In this document: in pieces, positions 24,220-32,026 of the stretch
Layout: each line of letters opens with the position of its first letter
How positions within the stretch are numbered: position 1 is the stretch's first letter
Program-made: the position numbers and the translations under genes
Assembly: GCA_026707405.1 (NCBI GenBank)
Contig: JAPOWW010000010.1
Coordinates: 51,150 to 115,149 of the forward strand
DNA: 64,000 bases
Source of the DNA: Chloroflexota bacterium
GTDB lineage: Bacteria > Chloroflexota > UBA11872 > VXNJ01
Reading direction: 5' to 3'
Notes under the pieces: model-generated
Seen by the model: only the letters and a program-made list of their open reading frames with translations
What the model was told of the DNA's origin: nothing
Database searches by the model: none

Positions 24220-25359
24220 TTGGCTGACACCGTTGTAATGCCCCGCCTGGGAATGACCATGCTGGAGGCCACGGTCGTCAAGTGGCTCCGCGACGACGGG
24301 GCCGAAGTTCAGGCCGGCGATGTGATTCTGGAAGTCGAGACCGACAAGGTCGTGCAGGAGATCGAAGCGACCTCCTCGGGCCGCTTGAAGCACGCGGCGG
24401 AGGTCGGTGAGTCGATCGGGATCGGTCGACCGCTGGCGTTCATCCTCGCCGAAGGAGAAGAACCGCCGCAGACCGGCAAACCGGCCGGTAGGGCGACGCA
24501 GACGAAAGCTCAGGAACCTCGCGCGGGACGCAAGGCCGCCGCGCGCCGCCCGCCGATGCGCGCCACGCCCATCGCCAGGCGAATCGCCGCCGAGCACAAC
24601 CTCGACCTCGAGTCCATCCAGGGCTCCGGCCCGGGCGGACGGATCGTTGAGGCCGACGTCAAGGCCGCTCTCGAGGCCGGTGCGGCCGGCTCGCCGAAGA
24701 TCAAGGAAAGCGTCCCGTTAACCGGCGTTCGCGCCGCGACCGCCCGGCACATGCAGGAGTCGGCGGCGATTCCACAGGTAACGCTCAACCGCGAATGCGA
24801 CGCCGCCCCCCTGCTGCGAGCTCGTGAAAGCCTGTCCCTGCGCGCATCGGAGTTGGGCGTTCGAGTCTCCTACAACGCGATGTTCGCCAAGGCTCTGGCC
24901 TTGGCTCTGGCCGAGTTCCCGGCGCTCAACTCCTCGATGTCGGACGATGCCATAGACATCTACGAGGACATCAACATAGGCGTCGCGGTCGATACGGACC
25001 GAGGTCTCTTGGTCCCCGTCCTGAACAACGCCGACAAGCGCTCGCTCGCAGAACTGACCAAGGAGCTTCAAACGCTCTCCACAAGGGCCGCCGACGCCAC
25101 GATAACGGCCGAAGACCTGTCGGGCGGCACCGCCACTATCACGAATCTGGGCGCCCTCGGAATCGACTACTTCAATCCGATTCTCAACTCGCCCGAAAGC
25201 GTGATTTTGGGCATCGGCAGGATTAGAAGACACGTAAGCGGCGCCGCGACGGTGTGGCTCTCCCTTACTTTCGACCACCGCGTCGCTGACGGCGCCGACG
25301 CGGCCCGGCTGCTAGGCCACGTCGCGGACTCCCTCTCCGATCCGGCAAGGTTGGTTTGA
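24220..25359 (+). CDS. Dihydrolipoamide acyltransferase E2
   Basis: 379 aa. The N-terminal lipoyl domain has the lipoylated Lys43 in 'VETDKVVQEIE'. A basic Ala/Arg/Pro linker leads to a peripheral-subunit-binding domain near residues 108-145 ('TPIARRIAAEHNLDLESIQG'). The C-terminal catalytic acyltransferase domain ends with 'FDHRVADGADAARLL', containing the DHRxxDG active site. TTG 24220 with GGAGGG six bases upstream is the best start; the longer frame from ATG 24154 adds a non-homologous basic segment. It completes E1alpha-E1beta-E2, but no E3 (lipoamide dehydrogenase) follows. Confidence 0.92.
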   Translation: MADTVVMPRLGMTMLEATVVKWLRDDGAEVQAGDVILEVETDKVVQEIEATSSGRLKHAAEVGESIGIGRPLAFILAEGEEPPQTGKPAGRATQTKAQEPRAGRKAAARRPPMRATPIARRIAAEHNLDLESIQGSGPGGRIVEADVKAALEAGAAGSPKIKESVPLTGVRAATARHMQESAAIPQVTLNRECDAAPLLRARESLSLRASELGVRVSYNAMFAKALALALAEFPALNSSMSDDAIDIYEDINIGVAVDTDRGLLVPVLNNADKRSLAELTKELQTLSTRAADATITAEDLSGGTATITNLGALGIDYFNPILNSPESVILGIGRIRRHVSGAATVWLSLTFDHRVADGADAARLLGHVADSLSDPARLV

Positions 25360-25419
25360 AAGGCTTGGCCGGCGGCGCCTGCGCAGCTAACCGACCCTAA
25401 GCGCGGAGGCAGTCCCGCC

Positions 25420-26541
25420 TTGCGGCCCGACGACCCCGCAACCCTCGCCGAGCTTACGCCGGAATTCCTCACGCGTGTCGTAAACGCGCAGCCCGGCCTT
25501 GAATCGAGCCGCGTCATCAGCTTCGAGTTGGAGCCTAGCGCCCGCGGGTTCGGAAGCCTCTCAATCCAGCGCATCGTCCTGACGCTCTCGCCACCGGCGA
25601 AGCAACCGTCAACGCTCGTCCTGAAAGTGCTCGGGACTTACCGGTTCGCGCCCGGCTCGCCGCAAGATGCAATCGACCGCTACCTGACCGACCAGATGAG
25701 GGAAATGAAGTTCTACAAGGGACTTCTCGGACAACCGCTTCCCGCGTGTCTGCACCGGCCCGAACCGCTCTACATCATCGACCGCGGCGAGACCGGACAG
25801 CGCTGGATTTTCATGGAAGACCTTGGCGACTTCATTCCCGGACCCGGACAGTCAGTCGGAGATTCGCTCCGAGCTGTTGCAAATCTGGCCGCTTTGCACG
25901 CGCAGTGGTGGGAGCGCACCGACTTGCTGCGCCGCCACGACTGGCTCGCGCCCGTAACCCAGGACACCACTCTCTGGGAAGGTTTGGCGCGCGAACAGAT
26001 GGAGTCGAACCTGGCGAGGGCCACCCGGCATCCCGACCTCAAACATCTCTACACCAAGGACCGACTGGTCCTGATTCACCGGCTTGCCGAACGCTGGAAA
26101 GAGACCCACGCCCGGGTCGAAGCCCTTCCGCAAACTCTGATCCACGGCGACTTCGGCACGCATAACTTCGGCTACAGGAAGTTGAACGGCAACGGGCAGA
26201 CCGTCCTCGTCGATTGGGACCAGGTCGGCGTTGGCACTCCCGGCATGGAGCTTGGCCGTTCCAACTGGCTTCCCACCCTGCTCGGTTCGGAGCACGTTCC
26301 CGCCGGCCTGCTTCTGGATACCTACACGAACTCGCTGGAGCGCTGGCTGGGCAAGGCCGTTGACCGCGACGCGATCCAGCAAGGCTACGACCTGTACTTC
26401 TGCCTTGCCGGCCTCTTCCTCTTGTGCTTCTACGCCGTGGGCGAGGGCCCTAATGACCTGATGATCCCGATGAGCCGCGTCTCCGCAGGCACGGCCCGGG
26501 TCCTCTCGCGGATGGAGCAAGCCGCCCGGCGCTGGCTCTGA
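25420..26541 (+). CDS. Aminoglycoside-phosphotransferase-like kinase
   Basis: 373 aa with an APH/ecdysteroid-kinase-like protein-kinase fold. The catalytic loop is 'LIHGDFGTHNFGY' (HGD-x4-N) and the metal-binding motif is 'LVDWDQVGVGTPGMELG'. 'RYLTDQMREMKFYKGL' occupies the helix-C region. The start is TTG 25420. It lies 60 bp after the E2 gene on the same strand, so it may share that transcript. By family it phosphorylates a small hydroxyl substrate; nothing indicates antibiotic resistance. Confidence 0.82.
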   Translation: MRPDDPATLAELTPEFLTRVVNAQPGLESSRVISFELEPSARGFGSLSIQRIVLTLSPPAKQPSTLVLKVLGTYRFAPGSPQDAIDRYLTDQMREMKFYKGLLGQPLPACLHRPEPLYIIDRGETGQRWIFMEDLGDFIPGPGQSVGDSLRAVANLAALHAQWWERTDLLRRHDWLAPVTQDTTLWEGLAREQMESNLARATRHPDLKHLYTKDRLVLIHRLAERWKETHARVEALPQTLIHGDFGTHNFGYRKLNGNGQTVLVDWDQVGVGTPGMELGRSNWLPTLLGSEHVPAGLLLDTYTNSLERWLGKAVDRDAIQQGYDLYFCLAGLFLLCFYAVGEGPNDLMIPMSRVSAGTARVLSRMEQAARRWL

Positions 26542-26616
26542 TCCCGCCACCCAGTGCAGCTTCCACGCAGCCGGTGCAGGGCACCTCGGTCCGTAGGCCT
26601 TAACCCGCTTCCATCC

Positions 26617-27201
26617 CTAGCTGCTCGGCTTGAGCCGAATCACCAGACCCAGCCCCCACGTCACGAGATTGCCTGCCTCAAGCGCCGACTCGCACTCAGG
26701 GAAATCTATAGCGGTTTCGCAGACCGAATCGATCAGAGCCTCACGCTCCATTCCCTCCGACCACGCCGATCCCGACCATTCCGCAAAGTCGAACTTCGCA
26801 TCCACCTGCGCGCGCTTGAATCCGCTGCGCCCATCGGGATGGACCACGTCCACCAGCAGCAGCCCAATGTCCGTCGGCGCTCTATCCAGCGGGTCCGTAA
26901 ACACCACCGACAGACCGTTCGCATCGGAAGTGTCCTCGAACTCGTGATAGAGAGGCCGTCGAATGGAGTCGTCCGCCCTGCTTCCGTACATTTCAAACTC
27001 CACCCGCGCGCCTGAAACGGGGACCATCGAACCGTCCGCCAACCGCTCCTCGACGCGGACAACGGTCAGTATCCCGTTCGCGGCTTGAGAGCCTCCTCCA
27101 CAAGCCGCAAGGCCCACCGCCAGCGAGACCAACGCAACAAGAACCACTTGCAAACGCCACGCGCCGAACCCGACGCCCCGCCGAAACCTCAGATGTCTCA
27201 A
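26617..27201 (-). CDS. Paralogous CX8C lipoprotein 1 (unrecognised family)
   Basis: 194 aa. A signal peptide ends in the lipobox 'LAAC', followed by one ~150-aa domain that I do not recognise. Family core: 'ILTVVRVEERLADGS', 'PVSGARVEFEM', 'TSDANGLSVVFTDP', 'PTDIGLLLVDVVHPDGRSGFKR', 'KFDFAEW', two Cys in 'CETAIDFPEC' (CX8C) and the C-terminal 'WGLGLVIRLKP'. The alternating hydrophobic pattern suggests a transthyretin- or Cna-B-like beta-sandwich. It starts at TTG 27201 with GAGGGG upstream and is the last gene of a six-copy minus-strand array. The role is unknown; surface binding is plausible. Confidence 0.8.
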   Translation of the reverse strand: MRHLRFRRGVGFGAWRLQVVLVALVSLAVGLAACGGGSQAANGILTVVRVEERLADGSMVPVSGARVEFEMYGSRADDSIRRPLYHEFEDTSDANGLSVVFTDPLDRAPTDIGLLLVDVVHPDGRSGFKRAQVDAKFDFAEWSGSAWSEGMEREALIDSVCETAIDFPECESALEAGNLVTWGLGLVIRLKPSS

Positions 27202-27244
27202 CAGCCCCTCGCCAAACCTACGTCATCCCCCGCTCGCTCAGCCA

Positions 27245-27838
27245 TCACCCCGGAAGCGCATCAGCGCTCCTCGTCCCCATGTAATCATCTCGTTTCCCTC
27301 CAGAGTCTTCTCGCAATCGGGAAACCCCGAAACGGGTATCGCATATTCGGTCGATCAAGTATGCGGGATTCGACTCGTCGTCGCCGAGAGTGGCGAACCA
27401 CTCCGAGAAATCGAAGTGCTCTTCGATCTTCCACTTGCGGAACAGCGTGCGTCCGCCCGGATGCGTAACGTCGACGAACACCAGCCCGATATCGCCCGGA
27501 TTCTTGCCCTCAGGATCGCGCAGCACAGCTGAAAGCCCCCATTCGTCCGTCGTATCGGTGTACTGCTGATACAGCGGTATGTGCACCCCGTCTGGCGCCA
27601 GCCTCGCGTATATCTCGTAGTGGACGCTTGCTCCCGAAACCGGCCCCCAGGACCCGTCCGGTAGCTTCTCCTCCACCCTTACGACCGTGAGAATCTTCGG
27701 ATCACCCGCCGCTTCATCTCCGCAGCCCCCAAACAGAGCAGCGGCCGCCAGCGCAACCGAAATCGGGAGAACCAAGGAAGTCCGAAGCTGCCGCCTGGCA
27801 CGGATCGCGGTCCCGACCGCCAGCCAGCGAATGCTCAC
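27245..27838 (-). CDS. Paralogous CX8C lipoprotein 2, C-terminal frameshift
   Basis: 197 aa as read. It has a signal peptide with lipobox 'FGGC', then the family core: 'ILTVVRVEEKLPDGSW', 'TDTTDEWGLSAVLRDP', 'PGDIGLVFVDVTHPGGRT', 'HFDFSEWF' and 'LIDRICDT'. After that the frame departs from the family. The other frame encodes the missing end, 'GFPDCEKTLEGNEMITWGRG' then 'ALMRFRG', stopping at 27238. A frameshift therefore replaces the last ~30 residues and removes the second Cys and the conserved 'WGxG' end. GTG 27838 is three bases after the stop of lipoprotein 3. Confidence 0.75.
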   Translation of the reverse strand: MSIRWLAVGTAIRARRQLRTSLVLPISVALAAAALFGGCGDEAAGDPKILTVVRVEEKLPDGSWGPVSGASVHYEIYARLAPDGVHIPLYQQYTDTTDEWGLSAVLRDPEGKNPGDIGLVFVDVTHPGGRTLFRKWKIEEHFDFSEWFATLGDDESNPAYLIDRICDTRFGVSRLREDSGGKRDDYMGTRSADALPG

Positions 27839-27841
27839 GGC

Positions 27842-28405
27842 CTATCTAATCCGAATCAGGATGCCCCTGCCCCACACTGTTAACCCTTGGTTCTTTAGGT
27901 AATTCTTGCAGTCGGCAAGCCCAATTGCCGTCTCGCAGATCGCGTCGATCACCGAATCCGCGTCCACCGGTTCCGGCCAAAACGTCTCGAACCACTCCAG
28001 CAGATCGAACTCCCCCTCGACCTGCTTCCTCTGAAAGCCTGTGCGCCCGTCATCGTGGGTGACCTCGGCGAACAGCAGCCCGATGTCCGCAGGCTTCTTA
28101 TCGTCCGCGGCCTGCGCCACCACCGAAAGACCGGATTCGTCGGTGAAGTCCTGATACTCGTAGAAGAGCACCACGTCCGCGCTGGCGTTTGCCCGCCCCG
28201 CCCAGATTTGATAGTCGACGTGCACGTCCGCCACCGGCGACCACGCCCCGTCGGAACTCCGTTCTTCGACGCGCACCGCGGTCAGAATTATCTTTGCCTG
28301 TGGCGCATTATCACCACACGCCAGGAACCCGGCGGTAACACACATCGCTGCCGCCAACGCCGCGATCCGACGACAACCCCACCAAAACGGCCGATGCCTT
28401 CTCAT
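27842..28405 (-). CDS. Paralogous CX8C lipoprotein 3 (unrecognised family)
   Basis: 187 aa. Signal peptide and lipobox 'FLAC', then the family domain: 'ILTAVRVEERSSDGAW', 'DVHVDYQIWAG', 'FTDESGLSVVAQA', 'PADIGLLFAEVTHDDGRTGF', 'EFDLLEWF', the CX8C pair 'CETAIGLADC' and the end 'WGRGILIRIR'. All diagnostic positions are intact. It sits 41 bp after lipoprotein 4 and three bases before lipoprotein 2, consistent with one polycistronic mRNA. Confidence 0.82.
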   Translation of the reverse strand: MRRHRPFWWGCRRIAALAAAMCVTAGFLACGDNAPQAKIILTAVRVEERSSDGAWSPVADVHVDYQIWAGRANASADVVLFYEYQDFTDESGLSVVAQAADDKKPADIGLLFAEVTHDDGRTGFQRKQVEGEFDLLEWFETFWPEPVDADSVIDAICETAIGLADCKNYLKNQGLTVWGRGILIRIR

Positions 28406-28446
28406 GTGTGTCGAGACTCACCCACAATGCCCGCCGTCAAACGCCG

Positions 28447-28995
28447 CTACCTGACGCGGACGACTACCCCCGCTCCCCAAATCTTCAGGTCCTTGGTCGA
28501 GAGACTGTCTTCGCACGTCTCGAACTCGACGGCATCCACGCAAATCGCTGTGGTTATGTCATCTGGAGCCGCTGCCTCGTCCATGAACCCCTTGGCCCAC
28601 TCGCCAAAATCGAAGTTTCCCTCGACCTTCTTTCGCTTGAACGCCGTTCGCCCGTCCGGCAGGATTACGTCCACGACGACCATTCCAATATCAGTTTCAA
28701 CGCGTCCTTCGGGATCGTTACCTATCGACGAGATTCCGTCGGCGTTCGTAACTCCCTCGTATTGGTAATAAAGAGGCGGCGGCTCAGCGGGCGTCGAACC
28801 TCGCGGCGAATAGATCTCATACAGGACTTTCGCGTTCTCGACAGGGACCCACTCTCCGCCCTCGTCCCTTACTTCGACCCGCACGACCGTAAGAATGCGG
28901 TTTTCTACCTCCACGCCGTCGTCGCCGCAAGCCGCGAAAAGCGCTGCGACGACCAACCCCACCAGAAGAGTCAGTGCGACGATCATCGGTTTCAT
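28447..28995 (-). CDS. Paralogous CX8C lipoprotein 4 (unrecognised family)
   Basis: 182 aa. The frame is open to 29136, but that would overlap lipoprotein 5; ATG 28995 gives a normal signal peptide ('MKPMIVALTLLVGLVVAALF') with lipobox 'FAAC' and starts 10 bp after the upstream stop. Family core: 'ILTVVRVEVRDEGGEW', 'NAKVLYEIYS', 'VTNADGISSIGNDP', 'ETDIGMVVVDVILPDGRTAF', 'NFDFGEW', the CX8C pair 'CVDAVEFETC' and 'WGAGVVVRVR'. Confidence 0.82.
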   Translation of the reverse strand: MKPMIVALTLLVGLVVAALFAACGDDGVEVENRILTVVRVEVRDEGGEWVPVENAKVLYEIYSPRGSTPAEPPPLYYQYEGVTNADGISSIGNDPEGRVETDIGMVVVDVILPDGRTAFKRKKVEGNFDFGEWAKGFMDEAAAPDDITTAICVDAVEFETCEDSLSTKDLKIWGAGVVVRVR

Positions 28996-29005
28996 TGCAG
29001 AAAAA

Positions 29006-29620
29006 CTACGGCTTTCTGAACCGGACAATGAATCCCACTCCCCATGTCTTGAGCTCTTCGCCGTCCAGCTTCTTGTCGCAATCCGGGAAATCGACCGCCG
29101 TCGCGCATATCTTCTCAACGATCTCGCTCCTCTCAACGGCTCCCGAAGGGAACTTCTGAGACCACTCGTCGAAGTCGAAGAACTCCTGGGCGGGTGCCCG
29201 CCGGAAGCTCGTGCGGCCGTCCGGATGCGTTACGTCGATGAACACCATTCCGATGCCCGCCGGCGACTTGTCGCCCGGATCGCGATTTACCGCCGACAGC
29301 CCCTGGGCATCCGTGTCGTCCTGATATTCGTGGTACAGCGAAACCTGCGCGTTATGTGTCGTGCCTGCCCAGATTTGGTACTCGACCTTGACTCCTTCCG
29401 CAGGCGCCCACGTACCATCCGGAAGCTCCTGCTCCACGCGGACTACTGTGAGAATGCTGTCTTGCGCTGGCGCCACCTGGCCGCAGCCGGCTCCGCCTGC
29501 GGCCAGCACCATGACCAGAGCGATAGCGGCGGGAACCCGAAGCCACGAGCCGCGCACGTTCCGAAAGGCAGGTCGCCCGAACGAACGCCCCGCTCGGGTC
29601 GATGCACGCGCAGGCGACAT
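29006..29620 (-). CDS. Paralogous CX8C lipoprotein 5 (unrecognised family)
   Basis: 204 aa with a long basic n-region, hydrophobic core and lipobox 'GAGC'. Family core: 'ILTVVRVEQELPDGTW', 'GVKVEYQIWAG', 'DTDAQGLSAVNRDP', 'PAGIGMVFIDVTHPDGRTSF', 'FFDFDEW', the CX8C pair 'CATAVDFPDC' and 'WGVGFIVRFRKP'. Its ATG immediately follows the TAA of lipoprotein 6 with no spacer, implying translational coupling. Confidence 0.82.
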   Translation of the reverse strand: MSPARASTRAGRSFGRPAFRNVRGSWLRVPAAIALVMVLAAGGAGCGQVAPAQDSILTVVRVEQELPDGTWAPAEGVKVEYQIWAGTTHNAQVSLYHEYQDDTDAQGLSAVNRDPGDKSPAGIGMVFIDVTHPDGRTSFRRAPAQEFFDFDEWSQKFPSGAVERSEIVEKICATAVDFPDCDKKLDGEELKTWGVGFIVRFRKP

Positions 29621-30208
29621 TTACCTCACCCTAAGGAGCAGCCCCGCTCCCCACGACTTCAGTCCGCTAGCCATAAGCGATTCCTCACAGCTTGGAAAGT
29701 CGAGGGCCGCCTCACACAGCTGCGCGGCAATCGTTTCATCCGACGTACCCTCGTCTCCAAACTTGAGATACCAGGTCTTGAAGTCAAAGTTCTCCTCGGA
29801 CTTGATCCGGCGGAACTGCGTTCGTCCGTCCGGCAGCTCCACTTGCGCGAACACCATTCCTATGTCTTTCGGCAGCTTGCCTTCCGCAGCCCGGAGAACC
29901 GAGGTAATCCCGTTCGGGCCGGCCTCCGCTTCATAGTCCTCGTACTTGACTACGTTTCCCGCCGAAACAAGGGTCGGCCCCGACGACAGGAACACTTCGA
30001 AGGTGACCTTGGCTCCGGCAAGGGGCGCCCACGAACCGTCTTCGAGACGTTCTTCCACCCTCACTACCGTTAGCAGACCGTCAGCACCGGAGCCGCCACC
30101 TGTATCCCCGCAGGCTGCCAAAGCCAGGACGCTCACCGACAAAGCCGCCGCGAACGCCGCAACCCGCCAACCCTGAAACAGGCGCTTGCCCGATCCTGAC
30201 CAGATCAT
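29621..30208 (-). CDS. Paralogous CX8C lipoprotein 6 (first gene of array)
   Basis: 195 aa. Lipobox 'LAAC' after a typical signal peptide, then 'LLTVVRVEERLEDGSW', 'GAKVTFEVF', 'AGPNGITSVLRAAEG', 'PKDIGMVFAQVELPDGRTQF', 'NFDFKTW', the CX8C pair 'CEAALDFPSC' and 'WGAGLLLRVR'. ATG 30208 has GGGGA seven bases upstream. It is the promoter-proximal member of the six-gene array and is divergent from the second sugar-binding protein. Confidence 0.82.
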   Translation of the reverse strand: MIWSGSGKRLFQGWRVAAFAAALSVSVLALAACGDTGGGSGADGLLTVVRVEERLEDGSWAPLAGAKVTFEVFLSSGPTLVSAGNVVKYEDYEAEAGPNGITSVLRAAEGKLPKDIGMVFAQVELPDGRTQFRRIKSEENFDFKTWYLKFGDEGTSDETIAAQLCEAALDFPSCEESLMASGLKSWGAGLLLRVR

Positions 30209-30407
30209 ATTGTCATCCCCACACGGCGCTTAATTGCGAAAGCATTCACCGAGAAGCCGCGAACGGAAACCGCTCCTGCCGCTCAAACTGGCTCATTTTA
30301 GCGATGTCTGCCTAAGCAACGCGATGAAGATTGCGGCGTTCGTAGCGGCTCGCCGCACTCCCGCACACAGCGGGAGCCTGTTCACCGCCATTTCGCGTCC
30401 CCTTTAA

Positions 30408-30435
30408 GTGACACATCCGGGTTTACATGTATTAT
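30408..30435 (+). promoter_or_regulatory. Sigma-70-like promoter for second sugar ABC operon
   Basis: GTGACA (five of six bases of the -35 consensus), a 16-base spacer and TATTAT (five of six at -10), preceded by TG. It lies about 50 bp upstream of the binding-protein ATG. A 7-bp hairpin CTCCCGC/GCGGGAG sits about 30 bp further upstream. This is a pattern match only. Confidence 0.4.
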
Positions 30436-30485
30436 GTGCCACGGTTTTCTGCGGGGAAGCAACCAAGCGGAGGGAAAGAGAATAG

Positions 30486-31943
30486 ATGATTAGCAATGTA
30501 TCGAGGCGTCGGCTCCTGAAAATCGGCGCGGCCGGCGGTCTGGGCGCGGCTGCTTTGGCCATTGCCGGCTGCGGCGAGACTCAGATCGTCGAGGTCGTCA
30601 AGGAAGTCCCGGTCGTCCAGGAGAAGATCGTCGAGAAGGTCGTAACCCAAGAGGTCGAAGTCCAGAAAGTAGTCGAGGTAGAAAAAGAAAAGATCGTCGA
30701 GAAGGTCGTAACCGTCGAAGCCGCGATGCCGAAGAAGGCTGCGGTCCACCTTAACTTCAACACCTGGTGGGGCACCGTCGAGCAATACACCGCCGAGGTC
30801 GGCGACCCGTTCATCGAGCGCAACCCGCACGTATCCATCGACTGGCAGGTCACGCCCTGGGGCGAGTACTGGCAGAAGATGCAGACGCAGGCCGTCTCGA
30901 ACCAGCTGCCCGACTTCTTCGGCCAGAGCGTCGCGAGGAACTGGGACTGGGCTAACAAGGGCCTTACCTTCAACATGGGCCCGCTCATCAAGCGCGACAT
31001 CGACGAGTCGCTGCACTACACCGACATCTGGCAGCAGGGCAGATACCCGGTCAAGGGACATCCTGACCAGTACATGATGCCCATGGAGACCGTCGTGTCG
31101 ATGTTGTACTTCAACGTCGATCTGTTCGATGACGCTGGCGCCGACTATCCCGAGTTGGAGTGGACCTTCGATAACTGGGAAGAGGCAGGCGCCCAGCTGA
31201 CCAAAAAAGAGGGCGACAAGACCACCCAGTTCGGCGTGTGGGGGCGGAATAGCAACGCCTTCCTTGACGCGTTCATCAATTCGAATGGTGGGGTTGTCCT
31301 CACTCCGGACTTCAAGACCTGCGAGCTCAACGGGCCGCTCTCGGTCGAGATGATCGCCAGGTGCGCAAGCTGGATCGAGCAGGGAATCGGGCCGACGGAC
31401 GCCCAGGCGGCCGACATCGGCGGCGGAGCCCAACTCTTTACTACCGGGCGGCTCGGCATGGACATCACCGGCAGCTGGCAGATTGACGCCTACCTCAAGT
31501 CCACCGACCTGAACTTTGACCTCATGATGGTTCCAATCGGTCCTCAGGAGAGAATCATCTACGGTGGACCCGACAGCTGGTCAATTTCTTCCGGCTCGCC
31601 CCACTTTGAGGACGCCTGGGAACTCGTCAAGTTCGCCATAGGCGACGAGCGTTCCTACAAGAACTTCCCGCTCGGCAGGATCGCGAGCAATATCGCCGTT
31701 TCGACGAGCGAGGAGTTCCGTAGCAAGGGGCGCGTTCCCGGCTACAAGTACCTGTTCGACTCCGTCGAGTACATGAAGGGCGCCGACTTCGGTCCTTCGT
31801 GGGTTGAGTGGCGGGGCGCTTTCTCCAACGGGCTGGCGCCCGTGTTCCTCGGCGAGAAAGGCGCTCAGGAGGCCGCCGACGAGGCGACGACAAATATCCA
31901 GGCCATTCTCGACAAGGTTCCCTGGCCTGCCGAAGTAGCGTAA
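30486..31943 (+). CDS. Extracellular sugar-binding lipoprotein of ABC transporter
   Basis: 485-aa family-1 solute-binding protein. A twin-arginine-like 'SRRRLLKIG' precedes the lipobox 'IAGC' (Cys29). A Val/Glu/Lys stalk at residues 34-78 ('EKIVEKVVTQEVEVQKVVEV') leads into the binding domain 'LNFNTWWGTVEQYTAEVGDP'. ATG 30486 has GGAGGG upstream. It heads the operon with two permeases. It is clearly related to, but not a duplicate of, the protein at 5161-6657, so it likely has a different sugar ligand. Confidence 0.92.
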   Translation: MISNVSRRRLLKIGAAGGLGAAALAIAGCGETQIVEVVKEVPVVQEKIVEKVVTQEVEVQKVVEVEKEKIVEKVVTVEAAMPKKAAVHLNFNTWWGTVEQYTAEVGDPFIERNPHVSIDWQVTPWGEYWQKMQTQAVSNQLPDFFGQSVARNWDWANKGLTFNMGPLIKRDIDESLHYTDIWQQGRYPVKGHPDQYMMPMETVVSMLYFNVDLFDDAGADYPELEWTFDNWEEAGAQLTKKEGDKTTQFGVWGRNSNAFLDAFINSNGGVVLTPDFKTCELNGPLSVEMIARCASWIEQGIGPTDAQAADIGGGAQLFTTGRLGMDITGSWQIDAYLKSTDLNFDLMMVPIGPQERIIYGGPDSWSISSGSPHFEDAWELVKFAIGDERSYKNFPLGRIASNIAVSTSEEFRSKGRVPGYKYLFDSVEYMKGADFGPSWVEWRGAFSNGLAPVFLGEKGAQEAADEATTNIQAILDKVPWPAEVA

Positions 31944-31965
31944 GGGTCGATTACCGTTAGCGGTT

Positions 31966-32001
31966 GGGCGGGTCTCGCGGCGTTGTCGCTGAGACCCGCC
32001 C
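31966..32001 (+). promoter_or_regulatory. Intercistronic stem-loop after the binding-protein gene
   Basis: An 11-bp perfect stem GGGCGGGTCTC/GAGACCCGCCC with a 14-nt loop. It is extended outward by CCGTTAGCG/CGCTGACGG across a small bulge. There is no T-run, so it is probably an mRNA-stabilising or attenuating hairpin between binding protein and permeases rather than a full terminator. Confidence 0.6.
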
Positions 32002-32026
32002 GCTGACGGCAATATTGAGTTGAGCC

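Noticed and set aside
25420..26541. Assignment as an aminoglycoside resistance gene
   Set aside because: The kinase-fold motifs are generic to APH/ecdysteroid-kinase-like proteins, and the context is metabolic, next to a dehydrogenase operon.
28895..30073. A 392-codon plus-strand open frame across the lipoprotein array
   Set aside because: It is antisense to lipoproteins 4, 5 and 6, which have lipoboxes and family conservation. The antisense product is Arg-rich with no domain.
30432..31433. A 333-codon minus-strand frame rich in Asp/Leu/Tyr repeats
   Set aside because: The repeats are the reverse reading of the Val/Glu/Lys stalk codons of the sugar-binding protein.
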